64,000 bases of DNA from JAXLQL01 sp046331625 (GTDB lineage Bacteria > Acidobacteriota > Terriglobia > Bryobacterales > Bryobacteraceae). The translations under genes were made by a program, and so were the position numbers. Location of the stretch: assembly GCA_046331625.1 (NCBI GenBank), contig JAXLQL010000012.1, forward strand, positions 144,669 to 208,668, written 5' to 3'. The notes under the pieces were generated by a model. The model saw only the letters and a program-made list of their open reading frames with translations. It was not told the origin of the DNA and did not search any database. Each line of letters opens with the position of its first letter. Position 1 is the stretch's first letter. Positions 42,982 through 51,681 of the stretch are shown piece by piece.

Positions 42982-45438
42982 TTACGGCTGCGTCGACGTC
43001 GTCTCGAGCCAATCGAAATCATACCCTCGCGGACCCGTCCGCGAGTTCTTCAACTTCCGCAGCGTCTTGGCCTGGTACATCCGCTGGTCAGCCTCGGCCA
43101 GCAGCCGCTCGGGCTCGTCGCCATCGCCGGGGAATCGGGCCTGGCCCACGCTGAGTGAGAGCTTCGACTCCGGAACCACGGCCTTGCCCGCATCGATCAC
43201 GGCGCGATTCAACTGCGCCACCTTGATCAAGACGTCCGCTTCGGCCAAGCCCGGCAGCAAGATCACGAATTCGTCGCCGCCCATGCGAGCCACGTAGTCG
43301 TACTCGCGGCAGCACTCGCGCAGGGCCTTGGCCACGGCCTGTAGCACGGCGTTGCCTTCCAGGTGTCCGAACCGGTCATTCACTTCCTTGAATCCGTCGA
43401 GATCGGTGACGAGAACAGTCAGTGCCGTGCCGAGCCGCCGGCTGCGGCTCAGTTCGATCTCGAGCTGCGACTGCAATGCGCGCGCGTTCGGTAGCCCAGT
43501 CAGGAAGTCTGTGGAAGCCGATGCCGCCGCCTGTTCGTACTTGTGCGCGTTCTCAACCACGTTCCCGAGTTTGGAGCACACCGCCAGCAGAATGCGCAGA
43601 GCATCTTTGTCGAAGGCTTCGAAGTTGCGCCGGCACAGCATCAGCACGCCCGGTGTAGCCTGCTTGCCCGGCAGCGGAGCCACCAGCGCTGAATTGAGCA
43701 TCAGGCCCTTCATCGCTTCGCTCGTCGCGCCCATTTCCACAGCCGGGTTCCCGTTTAGGATCGGTTTGCGGTTCTGCGCGGTCCAGCCCGCGATTCCCTT
43801 TCCGATGGGAATGTTGCGCGACAGGAACAGCGACGTGCACTCGCCCGAGGCATAGCGCGGCACCAGATTGCCGTCACGCACGATGTAGATCACCATCGTT
43901 TCGAACGGAACCAGCCGCCGCAGCCCGCTCGACAGCGCGGACAGCGTCTCTTCGAGGTGCAGCGACTTGCCCAGATCTTCGGTGAGCTCGAGCAGCACTT
44001 GCGCTTCTTGCCGCGCCGCGGCGATCGTGTCGAGGAACGCCGGCTTGTTGCTCACTTCGGTGGTATCGGCGATCATCCGCACCGTGTCGGCCGGCACGTC
44101 TGGGAACAGCGACGCGGCCAAGGGATCGGGCACCACCGGCATGTTGTCCGCCTGCGTTTCGAGCCTCTGTTCGAGCTTCGGCGACAGCTCCTGAATGGCA
44201 TGCACCACGCGCGGATCGAAGCTGACGCCGGCCTCGGCCTGGATCCGCCCCAGCGCTTCGTCGATCGTCATCGCCCGGCGATAGGGGCGTTCGGTGATGA
44301 GCGCGTCGAGGCAATCCACCGCCGCCAGGATCCGCGCTCCCACCGGGATCGCATCGCCCTTGAGCCCGCTCGGATATCCGCCGCCATTCCATTTCTCGTG
44401 ATGGAATCGCACGATCTTCGCCACCGGATACGGGAAGTTCACGCGCTCGAGAATCTCCGCGCCCACCACCGGATGGATCTTGATCTTCTCGAACTCCTCG
44501 CGCGTCAGCTTGCCCGGCTTTGAAAGGATGTGCTCGGGTACGGCCAGCTTGCCGATATCGTGCAGAATCGCCGCGGCCCGCAGCGCTTCCAGATCCTCCG
44601 CGTTCATCTCGAGCCGCCGCCCGATCTCCACGCAGTACATCTGCAGCCGCCGCAAATGGTCATGCGCCGTCATGTCCTTGGCTTCGATCGCAAGCGCCAG
44701 CGCTTCGATGGTCCGTTGGTGCAGCGCGGCCATCTCTTCCAGGCTCGCCTTCTGCACGCTCAGCCGGCCCATGTACGAGTGATAGGACCAGTAGATTAGG
44801 AACGCCACCGGCAGAAGCAGAAACGGCGACTGTCCGCCCAGATAGCGCGTCGAGAAGTGGAAGAGCGATGCCAATACGGCGCCCACCACGTAGTAGGGAA
44901 ATACCCGAAAGTTGCACTCGCGCCACACCCACGCCAGGTTCCGGCCATTCCCGATCGCCAGCACGATCGCCGCCGGCAAGGTGTTCATCGCGAACAGAAC
45001 GGTCGCCGCCAGCACCATCGCCACCATGGAGCCCTCCCCGCCAATCAGGGGAGAATAGTACACCCGGTGCGCGATGGCCACCGCCAATGAGTTGTTCGCC
45101 ACGTGAAACAGCGTCGGCGCGGGAACGCGTAGCAGGCTCCGATGCGCTCGTACTTGCACCGCCGTCGCTGCCGCCCCCATTAACAAGGTCTCGCTCAGCG
45201 ACAGTTCCACAATGCCCAGCAGGATGAACACGAAGCTGAACGACATCGTGCCCACAATCTGCGGCAAGTTCACCTTCAGCCCCGATGCCACCAGCGCCAA
45301 CAATAAGAAAAACGAGGCCTTTAGCGGATCCGCCGAGCGCCAGTCCCAGAGACCGGAGACAAGCACGGCCATCCCCATCAGGGTGACCACCCCGACGAAC
45401 AAACGGTCCAGAGATAGAAGTCCGCTTTTCGGCGCCAT
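42982..45438 (-). CDS. membrane HD-GYP phosphodiesterase / GAF / GGDEF protein
   Basis: 818 aa from the ATG at 45438, preceded by AAGGAG; an upstream in-frame ATG at 45486 lacks this. The N-terminal ~210 residues hold several transmembrane helices. An HD-GYP domain follows with His293-Asp294 in ILHDIGK, FHHEKWNGGGYPSGLKG and DCLDALITERPYR. A GAF-like region lies around 460-630 (LFLSRNIPIGKGIAGW). The GGDEF domain has an intact GGDEF at 720-724. It may both make and degrade cyclic di-GMP. Its last ~160 bp are duplicated immediately downstream. Confidence 0.93.
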   Translation of the reverse strand: MAPKSGLLSLDRLFVGVVTLMGMAVLVSGLWDWRSADPLKASFFLLLALVASGLKVNLPQIVGTMSFSFVFILLGIVELSLSETLLMGAAATAVQVRAHRSLLRVPAPTLFHVANNSLAVAIAHRVYYSPLIGGEGSMVAMVLAATVLFAMNTLPAAIVLAIGNGRNLAWVWRECNFRVFPYYVVGAVLASLFHFSTRYLGGQSPFLLLPVAFLIYWSYHSYMGRLSVQKASLEEMAALHQRTIEALALAIEAKDMTAHDHLRRLQMYCVEIGRRLEMNAEDLEALRAAAILHDIGKLAVPEHILSKPGKLTREEFEKIKIHPVVGAEILERVNFPYPVAKIVRFHHEKWNGGGYPSGLKGDAIPVGARILAAVDCLDALITERPYRRAMTIDEALGRIQAEAGVSFDPRVVHAIQELSPKLEQRLETQADNMPVVPDPLAASLFPDVPADTVRMIADTTEVSNKPAFLDTIAAARQEAQVLLELTEDLGKSLHLEETLSALSSGLRRLVPFETMVIYIVRDGNLVPRYASGECTSLFLSRNIPIGKGIAGWTAQNRKPILNGNPAVEMGATSEAMKGLMLNSALVAPLPGKQATPGVLMLCRRNFEAFDKDALRILLAVCSKLGNVVENAHKYEQAAASASTDFLTGLPNARALQSQLEIELSRSRRLGTALTVLVTDLDGFKEVNDRFGHLEGNAVLQAVAKALRECCREYDYVARMGGDEFVILLPGLAEADVLIKVAQLNRAVIDAGKAVVPESKLSLSVGQARFPGDGDEPERLLAEADQRMYQAKTLRKLKNSRTGPRGYDFDWLETTSTQP
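43026..43045. other. perfect 9-bp-stem hairpin inside the GGDEF gene 3' end
   Basis: CTCGCGGAC-CC-GTCCGCGAG is a perfect inverted repeat within coding sequence near the gene end. The duplicated copy carries the same hairpin at 42851-42870. It is too far from the stop and lacks a U-tract, so it is not a typical intrinsic terminator. It may be incidental or may have promoted the duplication. Confidence 0.6.
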
Positions 45439-45576
45439 GCCGCTCCTTCCTACAATCGGACTCCTGGCCCAGCATCTATAGTCCACATCTTGTAACGCGC
45501 CTTCTTTCGACCCCGCCGGACGGACTCACCTGACCGGCGACCTCAGGCGTTCCCTGGACTACAATGGAGATCTTCC

Positions 45577-46887
45577 ATGAGTTGTATTCGGTGGATCGCC
45601 CTGCATATCCGTTCGTACGTCCTTACGCTGCCGCTTGCCGTGCTGGCGCTGTTCTCGGCCGGTTGCACCAAGCCCCCGCCTGTCAAGGCGAAACAGGACA
45701 CCGGCCCCGTCGCGGTGCAGGTTGCTCCGGTCACTTCGCGATCTTTGCAGCGTGTTGTTGAAACCGTGGGCACGCTTTTCCCTTACGACGAGGTGGTGGT
45801 CAGTGCCGAGATCGAGGGCAAGGCGGACAAAGTCAACTTTGACTTGGGCGACAGTGTCCAGCAAGGGGAGATTCTGGTCAACATCTCCGACGAGGAGCAG
45901 CGCTACCTCGTCGCTCAGAATGAAGCTCAACTCCGCCAATCAATGGAGCGGCTGGGGCTCAAGACCGAGAAGGACCGCGTCACCGACATCGACAACACCC
46001 CCGACGTCCGCCGGGCACAGGCCGACCTGCGCGACGCCGAGATGCGCTTCAAGCGCATCCGCTCGCTGGTGGATCAGAAGATCGGCGCGCAAGCCGACCT
46101 CGATGCCGCCGCCACGCGATACCAGGCGATGACCGCGGCCATCGATCTGACGCGCAACCAGACGCGCAATCTCATCCAGGAAGTGGAACGCTTCAAGGCC
46201 GTGCTCGAGCTTCAGCGCAAGAAGCTCCGCGACACTACTGTGCGCACTCCCTTTGCCGCCATCGTGAAGGAGCGCAACGTCACTATCGGCCAATTCGTGC
46301 GCCCGAACACGCCGCTGTTCGTGCTGGTGAAGATCAACCCCGTGCGCCTTCGTCTCGAGGTGCCCGAGCGCATGGCGCCCTGGACCAAGATCGGCCAAAC
46401 CGCCGACGTTTCGCTCGAAGCTTTCGAGAACAGGCTTTTTCACGGCCGCGTCTGGCGCATTTCGCCCACCGTGGATCAGACCAAGCGTACCTTCGTCGTG
46501 GAAGTCCTGATCGACAACCCCGATAGCGCTCTCAAGCCCGGCTCCTATGCGCGAGCTCGTCTGGCGACGCAGAAGGTGGACCAGATCGTCACTGTTCCCG
46601 CCACCGCCGTCGCCTACGTGCTCGGAGCCAACAAGGCTTATGTGGTCAACAACAACACCGTGGAAGCGCGCGAGGTCAAGACCGGCGACCGACTCGAGCA
46701 GCAGATCGAGATCGTGGAAGGTTTGAAGGAGGGCGAGAGGGTGGCCGTCACTCAGATCAACCGGCTCGACAACGGTGTGAAGGTGCGCGTCGAAGCCGCG
46801 CAACCCAAGACGAGCGGCGCCGCGCCCGAACCCGCCCCGAACGTGGAGCCGAAGAAATCCGATGGCGCTCAGAAGAACGCTGGTTAG
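45577..46887 (+). CDS. RND-type efflux adaptor (membrane fusion protein), lipoprotein
   Basis: 436 aa. Lipobox FSAGC places the lipidated Cys at residue 30. Order of domains: lipoyl halves VETVGTLFPYDEVVVSAEIE and TVRTPFAAIVKERNVTIGQ flank a coiled-coil hairpin (about 100-230, RRAQADLRDAEMRFKRIRSL). A beta-barrel (VRLRLEVPERMAPWTKIGQ) and a membrane-proximal domain (VPATAVAYVLGANKAYVV) follow. It bridges an inner-membrane RND pump to an outer-membrane channel, but neither gene is adjacent here. The stop overlaps the VWFA gene by 26 nt. Confidence 0.92.
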   Translation: MSCIRWIALHIRSYVLTLPLAVLALFSAGCTKPPPVKAKQDTGPVAVQVAPVTSRSLQRVVETVGTLFPYDEVVVSAEIEGKADKVNFDLGDSVQQGEILVNISDEEQRYLVAQNEAQLRQSMERLGLKTEKDRVTDIDNTPDVRRAQADLRDAEMRFKRIRSLVDQKIGAQADLDAAATRYQAMTAAIDLTRNQTRNLIQEVERFKAVLELQRKKLRDTTVRTPFAAIVKERNVTIGQFVRPNTPLFVLVKINPVRLRLEVPERMAPWTKIGQTADVSLEAFENRLFHGRVWRISPTVDQTKRTFVVEVLIDNPDSALKPGSYARARLATQKVDQIVTVPATAVAYVLGANKAYVVNNNTVEAREVKTGDRLEQQIEIVEGLKEGERVAVTQINRLDNGVKVRVEAAQPKTSGAAPEPAPNVEPKKSDGAQKNAG

Positions 46888-47665
46888 ACTCGTCGTCCTT
46901 GCCGCCGCGATGCTGCCCGCGCTGGGGGCTACGCGTTTGTTGGTCAGCGTGGCTGACCCCAAGTCAGGCAGGCCCATTGGCGCGCTGCAAGCCGCCGACT
47001 TCGCGGTCACCGATGGCGATCGCGTACGCGAGGTCGAGGCCGTGCAGGCCAAGACCGGCGGCATCGACGTGTTGCTGCTGCTCGACGCGAGCATGGTGGG
47101 CGACGCCGTGCAGGGCGCCGCGCCGGACCTCATCGCGCAACTCGACGGCAAGGAGCAGATGGCGCTGGTGACCTATGACTCGTCGGCTTCGATGGTGCTC
47201 GACTTCACTTCATCGAAGCAGGCTCTTTCCCGGGCGTTGTCCGGCATCAAGTACGGCAACTCGCCGCGGGCGCTCGACGGGATCTACGCGGCGGTCGACG
47301 GCGGATTCGAACATGCCACCTTGCGCCGCGTGGTGCTGTTGCTCACCGCTGGGCTCGAGGGCTCGGGCCGCGTGAATGAGAAGAGCGTGATCGAACTGGC
47401 GCGCAAGAACAGTGTCTCCATTTATCCGCTGTTTCTCAAAGGCTATGCGAAAGGAATGTTCGAACGTCTCGCGCGCCAGACGGGAGGCGTTGCGCTGAAC
47501 CTCAAAGACATCTCCAAGGGACCAAAGGCCGGCGCCGCGGTTTTCGAGACCATGCGCAGCTACTACGAACTGACCATCTCGGGGAATTTGCCCCCCACCG
47601 AGAAACTCCGGGTCGAGGTAAAACGGCCCGGAAAATATTTCACCTCCGCCCTCGTGGTTGACTGA
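46862..47665 (+). CDS. VWFA-related exported protein (acidobacterial type)
   Basis: 267 aa. The signal peptide is LVRLVVLAAAMLPALGA. An N-terminal beta part (VSVADPKSGRPIGALQAADF, AVTDGD) is followed by a von Willebrand A fold (LLLLDASMVGDA, MALVTYDSSASMVLDF, RRVVLLLTAGLEGSG). The MIDAS motif is degenerate (DASMV instead of DxSxS), so metal binding may be lost. The pattern matches the 'VWFA-related Acidobacterial domain' group. Its role is unknown. It overlaps the efflux adaptor by 26 nt. Confidence 0.85.
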   Translation: MALRRTLVRLVVLAAAMLPALGATRLLVSVADPKSGRPIGALQAADFAVTDGDRVREVEAVQAKTGGIDVLLLLDASMVGDAVQGAAPDLIAQLDGKEQMALVTYDSSASMVLDFTSSKQALSRALSGIKYGNSPRALDGIYAAVDGGFEHATLRRVVLLLTAGLEGSGRVNEKSVIELARKNSVSIYPLFLKGYAKGMFERLARQTGGVALNLKDISKGPKAGAAVFETMRSYYELTISGNLPPTEKLRVEVKRPGKYFTSALVVD

Positions 47666-47689
47666 CTGAAGTAAACTACAATCAAATCG

Positions 47690-48547
47690 ATGCTCAGCGA
47701 TCAGCGAATTGCCGTGCTCGGCGCCGGCAATATGGGGGGAGCGCTCATCCGCGGACTGCTTCGCACCGGAGCCGTTCAGCCGGATCAAATTCGAGCCACC
47801 ACCCGCACTCCGCAATCGGCCGAAAGCGTTGCCAAACATTTCGGCATCAAAGCCACCGCTGGCGGCAATCTCGAAGTCTGCGAGTGGTCCACCGTGATCC
47901 TGGTAGGCGTCAAGCCGCTGATGGTGAGCACGGTGCTCGATCAGATTCGCTGGGCTCTCAGCGAGAATCGCCCGTTGATTTCCCTGGCCGCCGCGTTTCC
48001 GATGTCACTGGTGGAGCAAAGCGCGGGCCGCCGGGTACCGGTGTTTCGCGCCGTTCCCAACACGCCCGTTGCCGTGGGCGAAGGGGCGACCGCGATCGCT
48101 CACAATGGACTCGTGAAGCCGGAGCAGATCGCGCTCGTCGAAGCAATCTTCCGCTCGGTGGGCCGCGTGTGTTTCGTCGCCGAAGATCACCTCGACGCGG
48201 CGACCGCGCTTTCCGGCAGCGGACCCGCGTTCGTCTTCACCGTCATCGAAGCGATGATGGCCGGTGGACTCAAGGCAGGCCTCCCGCGCGATGCCGCGCG
48301 CCGCCTCGCTGAGCAAACGGTGCTCGGGGCCGCAAAAATGGTCCGCGATTCCGGCCACCACCCGGCCGTATTGCGCGATCAAGTAATCACCCCCGGCGGA
48401 ACCACGATCGCCGGACTCTACGAACTCGAGCGGCTGGGCCTGCGAGCCGCGCTCATGTCCGCTGTGGAGGCTGCCGCGTTGCAGTCGCGCGACATGACTG
48501 GCCATATCGTCGAACAGGCCCGCTTGCAGAATGACGGTCAAGGATGA
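47690..48547 (+). CDS. proC: pyrroline-5-carboxylate reductase
   Basis: 285 aa. The N-terminal NADPH-binding Rossmann motif is IAVLGAGNMGGALIRGLL. VPVFRAVPNTPVAVGEGATA, ATALSGSGPAFVFTVIEAM and the C-terminal signature VITPGGTTIAGLYELERLGL follow. It performs the last step of proline synthesis in the cytoplasm. Its stop overlaps the M3 peptidase start by 4 nt. Confidence 0.96.
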   Translation: MLSDQRIAVLGAGNMGGALIRGLLRTGAVQPDQIRATTRTPQSAESVAKHFGIKATAGGNLEVCEWSTVILVGVKPLMVSTVLDQIRWALSENRPLISLAAAFPMSLVEQSAGRRVPVFRAVPNTPVAVGEGATAIAHNGLVKPEQIALVEAIFRSVGRVCFVAEDHLDAATALSGSGPAFVFTVIEAMMAGGLKAGLPRDAARRLAEQTVLGAAKMVRDSGHHPAVLRDQVITPGGTTIAGLYELERLGLRAALMSAVEAAALQSRDMTGHIVEQARLQNDGQG

Positions 48548-50586
48548 CTCCCGTTAACTCCAACCCCTTCCTCCATCTCGAATTTCCGCTGGCTTTCGAT
48601 CGCTATCGTCCCGATCAGATCGAACCCGCTATCTCCGAATTGATCCGCCGCTCCGAGGCGCGCTTGGAAGCCATTGCCTCGGCCGATGCGCCGCGCACTT
48701 ACGAAAATACCCTAGCCGCCTTCGATCACATGACCGAAGATCTCGACGGCGCCTACGGCTTGGTGCGGCATCTCGAACTCACCGTCAGCACTCCCGAGTT
48801 GCGTGCGGCATTCAACGCCGTGGAGGCTCCGGTCACCGCCTTCTACGCACGCATCTGCCTGCACGATGGGCTCTACCGCGCGATCGAAGCCTTCGCCGGG
48901 ACGCCGGAAGCCGCCGCGCTGACCGGCGCGCGCAAGCGACTGCTCGAGAAAACGCTCTCCGATTTCCGCCGCCGCGGCGCCGGACTCGCTCCGGAAAAGA
49001 AGGCCGCACTCGAGAAGATCGAAGTCGAGTTGTCGCGCCACACTACGAAGTTCAGCGAAAACGTCGTCGACTCGACCAAGGAGTTCGAGATCCTCATCGA
49101 CGACGAGAGCCGCCTTGCCGGCCTGCCTCCTTCGGCCCTCGCGATGCTGCGCCAAAGTGCCGAGGCCAAGGGACTCACTGGATGGCGCATCACGCTCCAG
49201 GCCCCTTGCTACCTCGCCGTGATGACGTACCTCGACGACGCGGCCCTGCGCCAGCGCGTCTATCGCGCTTTTCAGACACGAGCCTCGTCAGCGCCTTGGG
49301 ACAATCGCGCCAATATCGGCAGAATTCTCGAGCTTCGCCGCGAGAAGGCGCACCTGCTCGGCTATCCGGACTTCGCCGACTTCATCACCGAAGAGCGCAT
49401 GGCGAAATCGGGCGTGGCCGCGCAGACGTTTCTCGAGGATCTGCGCCGCCGCACCGTGCCCTACTTCGAACGCGAGAACGAGCAATTGCTCACCTTCCGG
49501 CGCGAAGTGGAGGGGCCGTCAGCGCCGCCGCTCGAAGCCTGGGACGTGGGCTATTGGGCCGAGAAGCTCCGCAAGTCGCGTTACGATTTCGAGGAAGAGG
49601 CGCTGCGTCCCTACTTCTCGCTGGACCGTGTTGTTGCCGGAATGTTCCAACTCGTGCACCGGCTGTTCGGGATCGAAGTGGTGCCGCGCCAAGGCGTCCC
49701 CGGTTGGGACCCGGCGGTGCAGTTCTACGAGATTCGCGACGGAGACGGGTCGCTCATCGGTGCGTTCTACACGGATTGGTTCCCGCGTGAGACGAAGCGA
49801 CAAGGTGCGTGGATGGATGTGTTCCTCACGGGTGGTCCCCGGTCCGGCGGGTTCGCTCCGCACCTGGGTCTGATGTGCGGGAACATGACTCCTCCCGCCG
49901 CTGGCAAGCCTGCCCTTCTCACGCATCGCGAGGTGGAGACGGTCTTCCACGAGTTCGGGCATCTGCTGCATCATTGCCTCAGCCGCGTGGAGCCCCGGAT
50001 GCTGGCGGGTGTAAACGTGCCGTCGGATTTTGTCGAACTCCCGTCGCAGATCATGGAGAACTGGTGCTGGGAGCGGGAGGCGCTCGACCTGTTCGCCCGG
50101 CATTGGGAGACCGGCGCTCCCTTGCCCGACGAGTTGTTCGACCGCTTGGTGCGCACGCGCACCTTCCGCACCGCTAACGCGCAGATGCGGCAGTTGAGCT
50201 TCGGCTTCGTCGATCTCGCTCTGCACCGCGACTACGATGCCGTGCGTGATGGAGACGTGATCGCGTGGTCGCGCAAGCTGCTGGCGCGGTTTTCGCCGGC
50301 GCCGTTGCCGGACGATCACGCGATGCTCAATGCGTTTTCGCATTTGTTCTCCGATCCCACCGGTTACGCCGCTGGTTACTATTCGTATAAGTGGTCGGAA
50401 GTGCTGGACGCCGATGCCTTCACGCGGTTCCGCAAGGAAGGCGTATTCTCCGAGTCCGCGGGTATGAGCTTCCGTACGGAGGTTCTCGAAAAAGGCAACA
50501 GCCAGGATCCGGCGCAGTTGTTCCGAAATTTTCTCGGACGCGATCCGAACCCGGAAGCACTGCTGTTGCGGGCCGGACTGGCCTGA
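48544..50586 (+). CDS. M3 family oligopeptidase (oligopeptidase A/Dcp-like)
   Basis: A 680-aa zinc metallopeptidase. The catalytic motif VFHEFGHLLHH has His469, Glu470 and His473, and the third ligand Glu lies in SQIMENWCWE about 28 residues later. It is a largely helical protein without a signal peptide, so a cytoplasmic enzyme degrading short peptides. The length fits the family (about 680). It overlaps proC by 4 nt. Confidence 0.95.
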   Translation: MTPVNSNPFLHLEFPLAFDRYRPDQIEPAISELIRRSEARLEAIASADAPRTYENTLAAFDHMTEDLDGAYGLVRHLELTVSTPELRAAFNAVEAPVTAFYARICLHDGLYRAIEAFAGTPEAAALTGARKRLLEKTLSDFRRRGAGLAPEKKAALEKIEVELSRHTTKFSENVVDSTKEFEILIDDESRLAGLPPSALAMLRQSAEAKGLTGWRITLQAPCYLAVMTYLDDAALRQRVYRAFQTRASSAPWDNRANIGRILELRREKAHLLGYPDFADFITEERMAKSGVAAQTFLEDLRRRTVPYFERENEQLLTFRREVEGPSAPPLEAWDVGYWAEKLRKSRYDFEEEALRPYFSLDRVVAGMFQLVHRLFGIEVVPRQGVPGWDPAVQFYEIRDGDGSLIGAFYTDWFPRETKRQGAWMDVFLTGGPRSGGFAPHLGLMCGNMTPPAAGKPALLTHREVETVFHEFGHLLHHCLSRVEPRMLAGVNVPSDFVELPSQIMENWCWEREALDLFARHWETGAPLPDELFDRLVRTRTFRTANAQMRQLSFGFVDLALHRDYDAVRDGDVIAWSRKLLARFSPAPLPDDHAMLNAFSHLFSDPTGYAAGYYSYKWSEVLDADAFTRFRKEGVFSESAGMSFRTEVLEKGNSQDPAQLFRNFLGRDPNPEALLLRAGLA

Positions 50587-50910
50587 TTTCGATGCTTGGG
50601 GCAAGGGGAACGCCTCCCCCCGCAAACGCGATTAGGAGTCGGCGAAAAACGCGCCAATGCGGCGGAAAGTGTCGGAAAGTGTCGGATTTGCCACTACAAA
50701 TGAGGGTGTAGAGTTAGTTTCGGCCGGGGCCGGGGAAGTTATTCGGTTGTCGAAGAGCAGGTGGAACTCGGTCCACGTGTCCAGGTTAGACGACCGGCGA
50801 TGCTCCTTGCAAAATCGATCCCGGGATATGGTTGACGAGAAAAGGAGATGCGATTTTTTCGGTACACGAACTCGCCTGCGTGTCTTCGTGGGCCGCGACA
50901 GGAGCGCCGG
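50587..50910. other. intergenic region without a recognised gene
   Basis: Between the M3 peptidase stop and the repeat remnant at 50911, only short direct repeats (AAAGTGTCGG twice near 50667-50686) were noted. No convincing reading frame or hairpin terminator was found. Confidence 0.5.
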
Positions 50911-50960
50911 CAGCGGAACGAAGTCCCGGCGCAGGCTTGATGCCTACCCCACACGGCAAG
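50911..50960. repeat. REP-like element, eroded copy
   Basis: GCGGAACGAAGTCCCGGCG, then CAGGCTTGATGCCTACCCCA, matches the better preserved elements at 61185-61230 and 61312-61358 (GGGACT-GA-AGTCCC and GGCT-GA-AGCC inverted repeats). Confidence 0.65.
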
Positions 50961-50970
50961 GCAACAACGA

Positions 50971-51513
50971 TCATCGATTTTCGAGTTCCACCTGGCACGC
51001 CACGCGCCGAGCCTGCTCATAGAGCGCGAGCGTCTGCGCGAACCGCTCGTGAAACCGGCACTGCCGCGCACAGGAAAGCGGATCGTCTTGCGTCATCAAC
51101 AACCCCGTGTGTCTGGAGCGAAGATAGCGTCGAGCCTCTCGTGTTTGTTCCCGTAGCCGTTCCGCCGTATCCATCACGCCTTGCCCGCGCGTAACGGCGT
51201 CGATCATGTAACTCAAGCTGTTGGCGCAGCCCGAGGCGAACTGTTCGAGGCGCTTGCGAGCAGCCGTGTCATTCACCCAGGATGCTTCTTCGGCCAATGC
51301 CGGTTGCTGTTCGGCAATCTTGGCCACGATTCTCGAAAGCCGGAACAGATGCTCGGCGTCGACAGGCACACTGAGGTTTCCGGTCAGAATCCCGGTCAGT
51401 GTGATCTTCACCTGCCGCATCTGGCGGCGGCAGCGCCCGAGGCTCTCCGAGACATCGCTCAATTCGAGCCCAGTGCGAAGGAACCCATCGCATGACAGTT
51501 CGGCCGGTCCCAC
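50971..51513 (-). CDS. hypothetical helical protein
   Basis: 180 aa from a GTG preceded by AGGGGGG. Predicted mostly helical: LGRCRRQMRQVKITLTGIL, ARKRLEQFASGCANSLSYMI and ERLREQTREARRYLRS. It has Cys residues in DPLSCARQCRF and no signal peptide or transmembrane segment. The family is not recognised. It stands alone, flanked by a REP-like remnant and the GT39 gene. Codon usage looks like its neighbours, so it is probably a real gene. Confidence 0.6.
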   Translation of the reverse strand: MGPAELSCDGFLRTGLELSDVSESLGRCRRQMRQVKITLTGILTGNLSVPVDAEHLFRLSRIVAKIAEQQPALAEEASWVNDTAARKRLEQFASGCANSLSYMIDAVTRGQGVMDTAERLREQTREARRYLRSRHTGLLMTQDDPLSCARQCRFHERFAQTLALYEQARRVACQVELENR

Positions 51514-51681
51514 GTTGCCCCCCTGAGGAATTGCCGGACCGCCTTCGGCAACGCAGCCAGTCCGGTTCGAGCGCCGGACACACTACCAGCGCGGTACGCC
51601 GCGAATCCTCATGGGCAATCGCTGGCTCCTGTGAGAATAACCGGCCAGCGTTACAGTCGCATTAATGTTACAAAGCTCGTT

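Noticed and set aside
43026..43045. Intrinsic transcription terminator at the CTCGCGGAC hairpin
   Set aside because: It is inside coding sequence ~45 bp before the stop and has no following T-tract.
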